Both the position numbers and the translations under genes were made by a program. Shown one piece after another: positions 8,922-16,859 of a stretch of 64,000 nt of DNA. Source of the stretch: Maritalea porphyrae (GTDB taxonomy: Bacteria > Pseudomonadota > Alphaproteobacteria > Rhizobiales > Devosiaceae); assembly GCF_027213965.1 (NCBI RefSeq), contig NZ_JAPWGX010000001.1, forward strand, positions 1 to 64,000, given 5' to 3'. The notes beneath the pieces were generated by a model that was given only the letters and a program-made list of their open reading frames with translations, made no database searches and had not been told where the DNA came from. Position 1 is the stretch's first letter. Every line of letters begins with the position of its first letter.

Positions 8922-9794
8922 CGTTTTTCCTTTTGTAGAACGATTTGAAGTGCGGCGGCTGCCGCTTTTCGATAGTTGGGACAGCACATAGTCAAAAGAG
9001 GCGACAACATCAGCCATCCCTTTTTCGACCGCGTTTGCCCCTACTTCGACGCCACCGGCGCCAAAATTCTTGATGATGTTTTCGACAGTTGTGTCGCGAT
9101 GTTTTGCAACGTTGGAAAGGAACACAGCTTCGAGATCGTCAGCTCGACGCTGGACCTCGGCCTTGCCTTTGTCGGTGTCGTAATCAGGTCGTTTGTTTGG
9201 GGCATTTGACGACACAAATTCGTATGATTTAATGCCTTGGGCTTTCCGGCGTTCCGCATTGTCTTCAATACCGATGACAACGCCGATCGAGCCAACTTGG
9301 CTGGCCTCAGAAACAACGATCTCATCGGCAGCACTGCCAATCCAATAACCGGCAGAGCAAGCCATGCCGGAAACGTACGAAATGATCGGTTTCTTGCCGC
9401 GCGCTTCATAGATCATCTGGGCGAACTCATCGCATCCCGCAACCGTTCCACCTGGCGTGTCTTCATTGAGAATAATGCCGTTAATTTCCGATGCTTCGAA
9501 TGCAGAGTTGAAGTCTTTGGCCAGCATTTCATACGAGCAAGCACCAGACATCGCCTGAAACATGTTAGCTTTTTTGAAGAGCGGACCTTCGATATCAAGC
9601 ACTGCAACATCATCGATCACACGAAGGCGATAAGACCCGTCGTACATGTCCGATTTTTGCTTTTCGAGAGCTTTTAGCTCTTCAATTTGCTCTTTCGAAA
9701 CTTCATTTTCGCGCGCAGCAATGCTCAAGATCGTTTCGACACGATCCTGCGACATGGCCCAAGCTTCCGCGAGGGCCAACTGATAAATTGACAT
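8526..9794 (-). CDS. S49-family prohead protease fused to scaffold
   Basis: 422 residues. Residues ~1-280 are an SppA/S49-type serine protease: 'NEDTPGGTVAGCDEFA' at ~110-124, catalytic Ser147 in MACSAGYW and the 'SQVGSIGVVIGIEDN' stretch that follows. Residues ~292-422 are Lys/Ala/Asp-rich and predicted helical, like a scaffold. This is the lambda gpC/Nu3 arrangement: the protease processes the prohead and the C-terminal part nucleates it. Shine-Dalgarno AGGA lies 7 bases before the ATG. Confidence 0.93.
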   Translation of the reverse strand: MSIYQLALAEAWAMSQDRVETILSIAARENEVSKEQIEELKALEKQKSDMYDGSYRLRVIDDVAVLDIEGPLFKKANMFQAMSGACSYEMLAKDFNSAFEASEINGIILNEDTPGGTVAGCDEFAQMIYEARGKKPIISYVSGMACSAGYWIGSAADEIVVSEASQVGSIGVVIGIEDNAERRKAQGIKSYEFVSSNAPNKRPDYDTDKGKAEVQRRADDLEAVFLSNVAKHRDTTVENIIKNFGAGGVEVGANAVEKGMADVVASFDYVLSQLSKSGSRRTSNRSTKGKTMKNTEGAVDGQEPAAITQADVDKATNDAKAQAKADTKERMTMILQSEDGKANPTLASALFDDDDISTAKAVEMLKAASADKASGTSEIDATDEFLKRKAEAGGLGTPDPVGGSNAPNPMMAAAEKANARSS

Positions 9795-9803
9795 GTTGAT
9801 TTC

Positions 9804-10046
9804 CTAACCAGCTGTGATGGCAAACAGGTTGCTCTGAATGCCTGCTGCGGCCTTCAATTCGGCCATAACCTTGGCCCACTCTTCCAAATTGTCAGGGCGG
9901 AACCAAAGCTCGCGGTCGCGAAACTTGATTTTCTCAGGGCTGCGACTTAGCCGCACCTCCATATATTTGGGGTACAGCGTTTCGTAGGTGACCTTTGGAT
10001 CTGCGCCCGGAGCGAACAGCACGTCATAAGGAATTTTATCTGACAT
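9804..10046 (-). CDS. Small phage protein between portal and protease genes
   Basis: 80 residues, not recognised. It contains 'YPKYMEVRLSRSPEKIKFRDRELWFRPDNLEEW', compact and likely folded, with no cysteines or membrane segment. The ATG overlaps the stop of the portal gene (TAATG), so it is translationally coupled to the portal. A head-completion or connector role is possible by position only. Confidence 0.72.
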   Translation of the reverse strand: MSDKIPYDVLFAPGADPKVTYETLYPKYMEVRLSRSPEKIKFRDRELWFRPDNLEEWAKVMAELKAAAGIQSNLFAITAG

Positions 10047-11779
10047 TATTCGTCCTTCAGTAATCCGACTTCAAGTTCCGTGTCCAAGGCGTCCTTGGGC
10101 TCACGATCAGGAACGTCACGGCCACCGCCGCGACGATTGCGGCTGGTTTTCTTCGGCTTTTTCCTGTCACCCTTATCCGCCGTAGCGGGAGCGTTCAGAT
10201 CTTCCCCCTCCGGCTCGTCAAAGAAGCCATCGGCGCGGCCATGTGGTGGCGGCACGCCCTCACGTTTGGCAGCTTCATTTTCACGGCCCTGTTGCACCAC
10301 AGTCTCATCGTAGTTTGTGCCGTATTCGTCAGACACTTCCTGTACTGAAGCAATGCCGCTATCGATCCGAACTTGGGCAGCGCGAGCAGCCTTAAACTCA
10401 TCCGCCTGCGGTTGAGCTGGGCCATTCCAAGTTGTGCGTGCGATGTCTTCGCGGTTGTCGAGGAAGAACTTGAAATCCTTCCCACCAGGCAGTTTGATCC
10501 GACCAGTGAAAATTTCTTCTTCCAAAAACGCAGTGGCAACTGCGCTGTTGAATGGAGCGACCAACTCGTTGCGCTTCCGCAAAACGCCCTGCCATTCTTT
10601 AGCACCCGCCATGCGGATTGAAGAATATGTGGCACCACGATAATCGCCCGTTGCGCTTTCGTATGAAAGCCCCGCGGATGCTGCAAACTCCAACATCAAC
10701 CAACGCGCAATCGGGTCAAATTCGTCGTTTGCAGCTTTGGATTCTACAAACTCCATCTTGTCGCCTGGGAAAAGCTGCCCAATGCGACCATGCTGAGTTA
10801 AATCCAGCTTTGAATTTTTATAGAACTTCTGGTGTTGCTGAACGTAGCCTTGCCAATCGAAGTTGCTCGCACCAGATGCATCAGCCGCAACATTCTCTTG
10901 CTGCGTCATCAATCCACGAAAAGCTTCCATGCCATTGACTTGGCTGTGTATGATCGCCCCAAAAATGGAGCGAACCATTTTCTGCGTAAGGTTAGCGTCA
11001 CCGTACTGGTCAAATTGGCGATATGACTTCATACCAGCACCCAATGTAGGCATGCCGCGAGTTACAGCAATGTTCGGCATGAATCGGTGCACAAGTGTTT
11101 GCCGACCGTCGCGATCACGCACGCGGATTTCCCGCTCGCCGATAGTCCCATCTGAGAACTTCTCAGTAATCAGGTACGAAATGGGCAAACCCCATTTGTT
11201 TGTTCGCACACCTTGGACAAGATCAATACCATCTGACCGGTCGACAATTCGAGACGGAGGCAGCAACTTCACTTTTGTCGTATTTTTGACGCCTGGGCGC
11301 TTCTCATTGACAATCAGCGACAATCCCTCGCCATAGCTTGCCGCGCTGGCCAAATAGGCTTGCTGAAGCCCACCAAAAGTGAATTGACCACTAGCATCGC
11401 AAGAATAAGGATTCTGTGCCCAAGTTCTGAACGCAGTTTCGAACTCGGTAGAGAATTTTTCAGCCTCTTTATCGCTCCAACCCAAACGATCTGCATTCGG
11501 ACGGGATGACATGCGCAATCCGCAGCCAACAACCTGAGAAACACTAATCTCGACAACATTTCGGAAGAAACCACTTGATTGCTGCAAGCTCAGAATGCGG
11601 CTGACCTGTTTGTAGAGATTTTGATCAACCTCATCTGCAGGTTCTCGCAGATTTGGAAGAAACCCCGCCAAGATGTCCGGCTCATAGTCACTTCTGCCGT
11701 GCGTGTAAAACATATCGCGCGCGGTCGCACCTGTTACGTCACCCGCTTCAACACGGATGCGAGGTTTATCAGTGCTCAT
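10046..11779 (-). CDS. Portal protein (lambda gpB family)
   Basis: 577 residues. Lambda-type portal features: 'YEPDILAGFLPNLREPADEVDQ' near the start, 'VVGCGLRMSSRPNADRLGW', 'LLPPSRIVDR' and 'FDPIARWLMLEFAASAGLSYES' in the central core, then a charged C-terminal tail rich in Lys/Arg/Asp. The portal ring forms the DNA entry vertex and terminase dock. Lies between the terminase and protease genes, 4 bases after the terminase stop. Confidence 0.95.
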   Translation of the reverse strand: MSTDKPRIRVEAGDVTGATARDMFYTHGRSDYEPDILAGFLPNLREPADEVDQNLYKQVSRILSLQQSSGFFRNVVEISVSQVVGCGLRMSSRPNADRLGWSDKEAEKFSTEFETAFRTWAQNPYSCDASGQFTFGGLQQAYLASAASYGEGLSLIVNEKRPGVKNTTKVKLLPPSRIVDRSDGIDLVQGVRTNKWGLPISYLITEKFSDGTIGEREIRVRDRDGRQTLVHRFMPNIAVTRGMPTLGAGMKSYRQFDQYGDANLTQKMVRSIFGAIIHSQVNGMEAFRGLMTQQENVAADASGASNFDWQGYVQQHQKFYKNSKLDLTQHGRIGQLFPGDKMEFVESKAANDEFDPIARWLMLEFAASAGLSYESATGDYRGATYSSIRMAGAKEWQGVLRKRNELVAPFNSAVATAFLEEEIFTGRIKLPGGKDFKFFLDNREDIARTTWNGPAQPQADEFKAARAAQVRIDSGIASVQEVSDEYGTNYDETVVQQGRENEAAKREGVPPPHGRADGFFDEPEGEDLNAPATADKGDRKKPKKTSRNRRGGGRDVPDREPKDALDTELEVGLLKDE

Positions 11780-11783
11780 AAAA

Positions 11784-13634
11784 TCATCCGTTTAGGTTTG
11801 CGCCATACTCACCGAAATCAAAGCCCCCCTCTTTTTTCGAGGTGGTCGGGAGCAAGCTTTTCAAGCGCGCAGGAAAGTCAATTTTCAAAAGGTTTTTGAC
11901 GGCGATTGCGTAAACGGCGGCGTCAAGAGCTTCGGCTTGTCGGTTTTCAATCCGAACAAACTTTTCTTTGGCTCGCCCTTTTACGTACTCTATCGATCGG
12001 CGCTCCGAATTGAATTGGCGAAACCATTCTTCATTTAGACTATCCGAGTAGCGGAATGCTCCGGGCGTTAGACTGCCTGCCTCACCCATGAACTCATTTG
12101 GCAGGGACAAAGAGATGTCGAGCTTCACACTATCGGCACCAACGATGAAGAGCGGCTGCCCTTTACGTTTTGACATTTCAATGAATGGTCGGCTAAAGCC
12201 GTCATCGCCTTTGATTGCGTAAATCCTGCGATGAAAACGCGGGAAACAAAAATCGTACACATATTGCGTGTGATTGCCGTTTCCTGAATCTATCGCGGTC
12301 GCATCAATACCAATTGTGCCGCCCAAAGGGTGGCGCCAACGGGTGCTGAGAAAAGCGTCAACTTCTTCCCAAAGGCTATCATCGTTTGCCAAGCCATAAA
12401 TGACATGGTGCCCGAGGAAATAGCGCTGTTTATTGTCTGACCAGCCAACCAAAACAGCCTCAACACGGTCACCCTGCACGTCAATACCGCAAGTGATGTA
12501 CATGACCTCTCGTGGGATTTCCTCTCTCCACCTAGACTCATCCTCAAGATAAGTCAGGCCGAAAGTTTCGCGGCGAGAAAGCAGAATTTCCTCACTGACG
12601 CTACCAAGTTTGCCGGACCACGGCAGGCCAAGCAGGGTGTTGTAAAACACCATTAAATCAAATGGCCCGAGTGCTTCCGCCTCTTTGAACTCTTTGACCA
12701 GGTAGGCCCATGTCGCTTTTGGATGCAGCGAACTAATCGCGCTATCCCAAAAACTTGCAGAGTTTTTTGAGTTCTCAGGAACTGTTGCGCGCCAATCGCC
12801 GTTTTCTTCCATCCACGGCTTGTGTTTTTCGTCGATTTCACAGCCACACGAAGGGCAGTTAGCAACGATATTTTCAGGATCGTCCGCCGATGGACCAAGA
12901 TGCTCAAACAAGAAATGCGAACGATCTTCGCAATGTGGGCACATCATCTCAAAGACGCGCTGATCACCACGCAAATAGAGCTTTTGAATGATCGAAGTGT
13001 CTTCGAGCGTCGGCGTTGAGCCGTAAATAAACTTGGAGTCTGCGTACGATAGCGCCCGCTTCTCGATGATCTTGATTGAATCGCCTTCGACAGACATTTT
13101 AAAGCCGTCGATTTCATCAATGTAGATCACGCGACCAGTGTGCCGCCTAAAATTCTTGGGCGTTGCCGCCCCCAAGGCGAACAACCTACCACCGCCAACA
13201 AAATGGCGCCGCGTTAGAGTGTTTTTCGCGTCCATCCGCCCCTTGGGCATCAACCCTTGGAGCGATGGCGAACTCTGAAATGCAGGGTCAATATCATCGA
13301 CCATGATCTCCCGAGCATCTTCGTCGGTAGGCATATACAGCAGCATCGGACACGGGTCTGAAGCCGCTTGCGCGCCAATGGCCGCGGTCATGCAGGTTGT
13401 GTAACCCGTCCGTGTGGCTTTGCGGACTGTTACGATGGGCACCAACGGGTCGCCCATTGTGTCCAAAATACCGCGCTGCTTTTTCCATGGCCGATATTTA
13501 CCGGCTGCGGCGCTGCTTTCATTCAAACGAAAATTCTGTTTTGCCCACTCAGAGAAAATCAATCGCTCAGGTGGTGTGAGTGACTTTCTTAGCGCGCTTG
13601 CGAGGCGTTGCTTTGCGCTTAGTGGCTTTGACAT
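11784..13634 (-). CDS. Terminase large subunit (GpA family)
   Basis: 616 residues from ATG 13634 (MSKPLSAKQR). An upstream ATG at 13691 would add 19 residues deeper inside the small-subunit gene and is less likely. A Walker-A-like segment 'RKATRTGYTTC' (as in lambda gpA), Walker B 'VIYIDEID', a CxxC...CxC zinc site ('MCPHCED', 'CPSCGCE') and the nuclease 'GIDATAIDSG' are visible. It packages DNA into proheads and cuts it, in lambda at cos. The reading frame overlaps the small-subunit gene by 68 bases. Confidence 0.93.
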   Translation of the reverse strand: MSKPLSAKQRLASALRKSLTPPERLIFSEWAKQNFRLNESSAAAGKYRPWKKQRGILDTMGDPLVPIVTVRKATRTGYTTCMTAAIGAQAASDPCPMLLYMPTDEDAREIMVDDIDPAFQSSPSLQGLMPKGRMDAKNTLTRRHFVGGGRLFALGAATPKNFRRHTGRVIYIDEIDGFKMSVEGDSIKIIEKRALSYADSKFIYGSTPTLEDTSIIQKLYLRGDQRVFEMMCPHCEDRSHFLFEHLGPSADDPENIVANCPSCGCEIDEKHKPWMEENGDWRATVPENSKNSASFWDSAISSLHPKATWAYLVKEFKEAEALGPFDLMVFYNTLLGLPWSGKLGSVSEEILLSRRETFGLTYLEDESRWREEIPREVMYITCGIDVQGDRVEAVLVGWSDNKQRYFLGHHVIYGLANDDSLWEEVDAFLSTRWRHPLGGTIGIDATAIDSGNGNHTQYVYDFCFPRFHRRIYAIKGDDGFSRPFIEMSKRKGQPLFIVGADSVKLDISLSLPNEFMGEAGSLTPGAFRYSDSLNEEWFRQFNSERRSIEYVKGRAKEKFVRIENRQAEALDAAVYAIAVKNLLKIDFPARLKSLLPTTSKKEGGFDFGEYGANLNG

Positions 13635-14154
13635 GCAACGGCTCTGGATTTGCGCCAATGACGCCCTGCTCGACCTCTTCGCCCAATTCAATGAGCAATT
13701 CGGTCATAAACACGCGGACAGTCTCTTGGTCGTGAGTGGTCAGATGCGGGATTAACCCGCGCAATTTCGATGGTGTCGTGAGCAATTTGCGCTTGAACGA
13801 CATGCAAACCGCCGTCCAAGCATTTGAAACCTCGTCGACAGAAAGGACATTGCCTTTCAGCTCGTCGCGCTTCAGCTCTTTGGTTTCAGTGTCCGCAAGC
13901 TGTGCGCGCAGTTTCAAATCTGCCAACTCATCGTCGTCAGTTCGGCCCGCGGCTATTTTTCGGTAATGCTCAAAACAGTTGTTCAGAGATTCAAGCGTCA
14001 GGTAGACGCCTCGCTGTCTCGGTGCCCGTTTGATAATCCCAGATTGAGCAAGATTTTGGATAGTTCGCTTGTTTACCCCAAGCATCTCGGCAAGGTCTGT
14101 CACCTTGCAGGTTTGGGGAAGGAACTCGGCGTCGTTCGTGGACTTTACTGCCAT
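13567..14154 (-). CDS. Terminase small subunit (Nu1-like)
   Basis: 195 residues. The N-terminal winged HTH 'KVTDLAEMLGVNKRTIQNLAQSGII' (about 17-41) matches the Nu1 DNA-binding domain. A helical middle with 'LADLKLRAQLADTETKELKRDELKGNVLSVDEV' and a basic C-terminus (KRKATPRKRAKK) follow. It should bind the packaging site and recruit the large subunit. No clear Shine-Dalgarno is seen; translation may be coupled to the gene ending 3 bases upstream. Confidence 0.87.
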   Translation of the reverse strand: MAVKSTNDAEFLPQTCKVTDLAEMLGVNKRTIQNLAQSGIIKRAPRQRGVYLTLESLNNCFEHYRKIAAGRTDDDELADLKLRAQLADTETKELKRDELKGNVLSVDEVSNAWTAVCMSFKRKLLTTPSKLRGLIPHLTTHDQETVRVFMTELLIELGEEVEQGVIGANPEPLHVKATKRKATPRKRAKKVTHTT

Positions 14155-14157
14155 TTA

Positions 14158-14361
14158 TCAATCGTCCGGGTCGATACAAGTAACTTGAACGTCTACCTTC
14201 GAAGCATCCAACACGATCGCAACCTTATCTCGGTCATACCGAACGTCTAAGAGCGCTGAATTATCGATCGTATTTTCACCAACTTGAATAGTTGCAAGCA
14301 TTTGATGACCAGGTTGGCGGACAACTCGTAGGCAAATTTTTTCTTTTTTAGGTTCATTCAT
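14158..14361 (-). CDS. Small protein upstream of terminase
   Basis: 67 residues from ATG 14361, chosen because GGAG lies 6 bases upstream and because a longer start would cross the terminator at 14373-14405. The sequence (PKKEKICLRVVRQPGHQMLATIQVGE...) looks like a small beta-barrel with an acidic end. Function unknown. It is the first gene of the packaging/head operon as defined by that terminator. Confidence 0.7.
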   Translation of the reverse strand: MNEPKKEKICLRVVRQPGHQMLATIQVGENTIDNSALLDVRYDRDKVAIVLDASKVDVQVTCIDPDD

Positions 14362-14372
14362 GGGGGGCTCCA

Positions 14373-14405
14373 ACAAAAACCCCTGCTCAATTGCTCGAAC
14401 AGGGG
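14373..14405 (-). terminator. Rho-independent terminator (minus strand)
   Basis: On the minus strand a 9-bp stem, CCCCTGTTC paired to GAGCAGGGG with one G-T pair, encloses an 8-base loop and is followed at once by TTTTTG. It lies after the small membrane-protein gene at 14437-14727 and just before the packaging operon, so late transcription must read through it (antitermination) or restart nearby. Confidence 0.8.
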
Positions 14406-14436
14406 CAAATTTATGATGATCCAACGATTGGGACTG

Positions 14437-14727
14437 CTAACACTGCATAGAAGGGGAGCAGATATCGTCAAACTGAGAACCGTTGTATTTGTCGTGCGTC
14501 AATGCTTTTTCTAAGAACGCCTTTGCGCTCCGCCATCGGTTGCCAAAGCTGGTCTTCAATGACTGGACAATGCCGGCAAGCGATTGCTCAATTCGCACAT
14601 CAAGCGTGAATAGCGATCGTAGGCCGAAGGTTGTAAATTTAATGACTGGCGCCACCAGCGCAGTGAGAAAACTCAGAGCGACAGCAGCAACCAAAGAGCC
14701 AAAGACAAGCATTTGTTTTCGGATCAT
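14437..14727 (-). CDS. Small membrane protein
   Basis: 96 residues. A hydrophobic segment of about 25 residues begins at residue 6 (MLVFGSLVAAVALSFLTALV) and can be one or two short membrane passes; the rest is soluble and mixed charge, ending in PSMQC. Shine-Dalgarno AAAGGA lies 7 bases before the ATG. Function unknown; a holin or lysis-regulator role is possible for a one-pass phage protein but nothing specific supports it. Confidence 0.72.
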   Translation of the reverse strand: MIRKQMLVFGSLVAAVALSFLTALVAPVIKFTTFGLRSLFTLDVRIEQSLAGIVQSLKTSFGNRWRSAKAFLEKALTHDKYNGSQFDDICSPSMQC

Positions 14728-14778
14728 GGTTTTTCCTTTCGGGGTTCACCCTCCAACACTGTGCCAGAGGTAATTCGT

Positions 14779-14955
14779 TTAGCATTGTGAGACACGAAAT
14801 TGCTCGTCTCGCTCCACAACCCAGCGCGGTTCGACATGGTATTGCCAACGAGCCTTTGATTTCTGCCAGCACTTGAACACGACTTGTTCGTCCACAAATC
14901 CCCTTACGTGGCATAGACCGTACAAAGAATGCCGGAAACAGCCTCCAACAAACAT
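14779..14955 (-). CDS. 58-residue Cys/aromatic-rich protein
   Basis: ATG 14955 has GGAG 7 bases upstream. The product (MFVGGCFRHSLYGLCHVRG... ending RDEQFRVSQC) has four cysteines and several tryptophans; its composition looks protein-like, unlike the alternative frame on the same strand covering 14639-14968, which collides with the membrane-protein gene. No family recognised. Confidence 0.6.
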   Translation of the reverse strand: MFVGGCFRHSLYGLCHVRGFVDEQVVFKCWQKSKARWQYHVEPRWVVERDEQFRVSQC

Positions 14956-15021
14956 GCATTGGCTCCAATTTTGCGGGGTTTAAACAATTAAACAGATGGT
15001 AAAGCGCTCTGAATTTGCGCG

Positions 15022-15603
15022 CTAAATTCCCAATTGGCGCTGAATGTGCCTCACGACACGTTTTTCAAGATCCAATTGCATGAACTTTGCAGCGCCTTTA
15101 ACGTTGGTCCAATCTGGCGTTGCCAGCTCGTTTGCCAAAACTGTCGAGTAAATCTTGCGAAGTTTGCCGCTCTTTTCGCGCTTCCAAACCTTGCCTTTCG
15201 CGAAGAAAGTGCCACGGTGATAGCGTCTATTGCCCCAGCCGGTAGCCAGAACACCAGGCATTGAGCTGACAGGACCGCCACGGTTACCGCCAGCCATGGG
15301 GTTGAGATCCCTCACCCACTCAGGGTTTCCGTATTCTTCAAGCCCGATTGCTTTGTCTGCCGTCCGAACTTCTGCGGCCATAACGCCCACTGGACGGGCC
15401 TTTTTGACGGTTGTAACACCTCGAATACGACCGGCTGGAACTTTCGTCACACCAGCCATTCGCACCACCGATTGACGGCGGGTTTCTTCAGCGTGCTCAT
15501 TCAGCCCAGCGGCCATGGCCTTGGGCGAAGCGTTCGCAAGCGACGACAAAAATCGGCTTATCTCAGCCTTTTTGTGGAAGGTTGCCTGGATCTTTGCGAC
15601 CAT
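15022..15603 (-). CDS. Minor tail protein Z-like
   Basis: 193 residues. The start 'FHKKAEISRFLSSLANASPKAMAAGLNEHAEETRRQ' and the basic middle 'RIRGVTTVKKARPVGVMAAEVRTADKAIGLEEYG' resemble lambda gpZ-type minor tail proteins, which help join tail to head or complete tails. Its place upstream of terminase, apart from other tail genes, is unusual. An ARGG-type spacing (AGGGG 9 bases before the ATG) is present. First gene of the leftward late module. Confidence 0.6.
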   Translation of the reverse strand: MVAKIQATFHKKAEISRFLSSLANASPKAMAAGLNEHAEETRRQSVVRMAGVTKVPAGRIRGVTTVKKARPVGVMAAEVRTADKAIGLEEYGNPEWVRDLNPMAGGNRGGPVSSMPGVLATGWGNRRYHRGTFFAKGKVWKREKSGKLRKIYSTVLANELATPDWTNVKGAAKFMQLDLEKRVVRHIQRQLGI

Positions 15604-16163
15604 GGTGACGAACCCCTACAAAAAAAATCTCAATCTCTATTCAAAAGGGGTCCGGTGGCCCCACGGTGCGCAGCTAGGTTGTACGGTCCCTAAACATGCT
15701 ATTCCTGCCATTCTAAGCAGCGCACAGCGCCATGCGCGCACATCACGCCACCCCCATAGCCTAAACACCATCACTCACGCTCACGCTGCATCTATCGCCA
15801 CGCATCGCACGCCACCCACATTGGGCAGTGCATAGGGTCGGGCATATGGCTAAGGGCATGGGCAAGAGGGGCAAGGGCCAAGGCTATGGCCTTACATATG
15901 GAAAGCCCTTGCGCCTAACGGGCTGAGGGCTAGGGCAAGGGCTTATCCATTGGGAGTTAGCCTTGAGGCGTAGTTTTCCAACTTACCAACTAACAAGGCT
16001 GTTTATGGGGTGATTTGCTAACTAGGGCAACCTTGGCCATGATTCCAAAAACCGCTTTAGGTTTTGGCTAACCTCTTTGTTTTATTTGTGCTTTTTCCGT
16101 TTTTATTTGTGTTTTTCCCTTGTATTTTCCGGGGTTTTTCCTTATATTTGAAGTGTAAGAAGT
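15604..16163. other. Gene-free divergent region; origin or packaging-site candidate
   Basis: No convincing gene between the leftward late module and the rightward small-gene module. The plus strand is C-rich and G-poor at about 15730-15820, then abruptly G-rich with repeated GGGCA/AAGGGC words (15830-15945), then very T-rich with several TTTTTCC words (16070-16145). It carries a 10-bp inverted repeat and smaller palindromes. Such composition switches, iterated words and an adjacent easily melted T-rich tract are common at replication origins; terminase sites (cos/pac) also often lie here. Confidence 0.5.
15903..15944. repeat. Perfect 10-bp inverted repeat
   Basis: AAGCCCTTGC at 15903-15912 is repeated in inverted orientation as GCAAGGGCTT at 15935-15944, with 22 bases between. 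The loop contains more GGGCT/AGGGC words. It is in the divergent intergenic region and has no T-tract, so a protein-binding or origin role is more likely than termination. Confidence 0.8.
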
Positions 16164-16189
16164 ACCCGCCTATTGGCAACTTAACAGGA
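16164..16189 (+). promoter_or_regulatory. Leader element L1 (gene-less copy)
   Basis: CCCGCCTATTGGCAAC followed by TTAACAGGA. First copy of the repeated leader; its dyad has only three clean pairs (GCC/GGC). The next ATG (16203) opens a frame that reads across copy L2 and lacks coding character; it is buried in the hairpin at 16200-16226. Confidence 0.75.
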
Positions 16190-16199
16190 CTTCAAGCTC

Positions 16200-16226
16200 A
16201 AGATGGGCGGACCTTCTGCCCATCTT
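16200..16226 (+). promoter_or_regulatory. Perfect 9-bp hairpin between L1 and L2
   Basis: AAGATGGGC (16200-16208) pairs with GCCCATCTT (16218-16226), 9-base loop. It follows L1 and ends 7 bases before L2. No run of T follows, so it is not a classic terminator; an attenuator or RNA-stability structure is inferred. Confidence 0.7.
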
Positions 16227-16232
16227 ATAAAA

Positions 16233-16258
16233 CCCGCCATTTGGCAACGACGACAGGA
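16233..16258 (+). promoter_or_regulatory. Leader element L2
   Basis: CCCGCCATTTGGCAAC, then GACGACAGGA; the stem is GCCA/TGGC. The AGGA is the Shine-Dalgarno of the gene starting at 16268 and heads a cluster of three overlapping genes. Confidence 0.85.
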
Positions 16259-16267
16259 TCAAAGACT

Positions 16268-16579
16268 ATGCTCACCCTATACGGCAAAACATACGCCAAA
16301 ACAAAAACCGAGTTTACAAACTCACTGTTTAACCCTGAAGGCACTTGCAACGGCTTCTATAAGAAAACACGCGGCGGCGTTATCTTGTCCGATATGCAAC
16401 AAAACGAACGCGTATTTATTCGCAAGCGCGACGGGTTGCTTGTCACTATTAGGCGGCAAGAGGACAACACAAGGCGCTACATGTTTGCGACGTCCACCAG
16501 CGACGAAAACTGGTTAGGCGTGCCAGAAAGCTACATAGCCGAATGTGATGGCGCGTTTGAGGCGGTGCAAAATGCTTAG
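16268..16579 (+). CDS. Unknown phage protein, first of a coupled triplet
   Basis: 103 residues (MLTLYGKTYAKTKTEFTNSL...). The start at 16268 is set by leader L2; a longer frame upstream would translate the leader itself. The protein is mixed alpha/beta with 'VFIRKRDGLLVTIRRQED' and no cysteine motif or membrane segment. No family recognised. Overlaps the next gene by 8 bases. Confidence 0.75.
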   Translation: MLTLYGKTYAKTKTEFTNSLFNPEGTCNGFYKKTRGGVILSDMQQNERVFIRKRDGLLVTIRRQEDNTRRYMFATSTSDENWLGVPESYIAECDGAFEAVQNA

Positions 16580-16859
16580 TTTTGATCAAGCATATGAGAT
16601 GCACCAACAAGCCATGGACGCCCGAGACATTGCAGGCGCTGCATTGGCTAAATACCAAAAAGGGCCGCTTGGCTTAACCCCTGAAGGCGTCAAATTTTCG
16701 GCCCCGTATCGCAAAGATTTGGCGGCTTGGAACAAGGCATTTAAGCAAGTGCGCGTTGCCAACGCTTATTTGCTCAAACACTACAAAAGCAAATTCAACC
16801 AACGCCAACGGGAAGAAAGAGACGCGCGACGCATGGCCAAGCTGGGGGCAAGCGCATGA
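16572..16859 (+). CDS. Unknown helical phage protein
   Basis: 95 residues from ATG 16572, which overlaps the end of the previous gene. Highly basic and helical C-terminal half (FKQVRVANAYLLKHYKSKFNQRQREERDARRMAK), so it may bind nucleic acid; this is inference. Its last four bases overlap the start of the next gene. Confidence 0.72.
   Translation: MLSFDQAYEMHQQAMDARDIAGAALAKYQKGPLGLTPEGVKFSAPYRKDLAAWNKAFKQVRVANAYLLKHYKSKFNQRQREERDARRMAKLGASA

Noticed and set aside
14639-14968. A 109-residue open frame on the minus strand
   Set aside because: It overlaps the well-supported small membrane-protein gene and lacks its own ribosome site; the 58-residue frame at 14779-14955 has a good GGAG and more protein-like composition.
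15472-15835. Plus-strand open frames in the divergent gap
   Set aside because: They reflect strand composition bias in a skewed gene-free region, overlap the GpZ-like gene antisense and lack ribosome sites.
16203-16517. ATG-started frame just after leader L1
   Set aside because: It would translate through leader L2 and overlaps the gene at 16268 in another frame; the ATG is buried in a perfect hairpin and the protein has no coding character.
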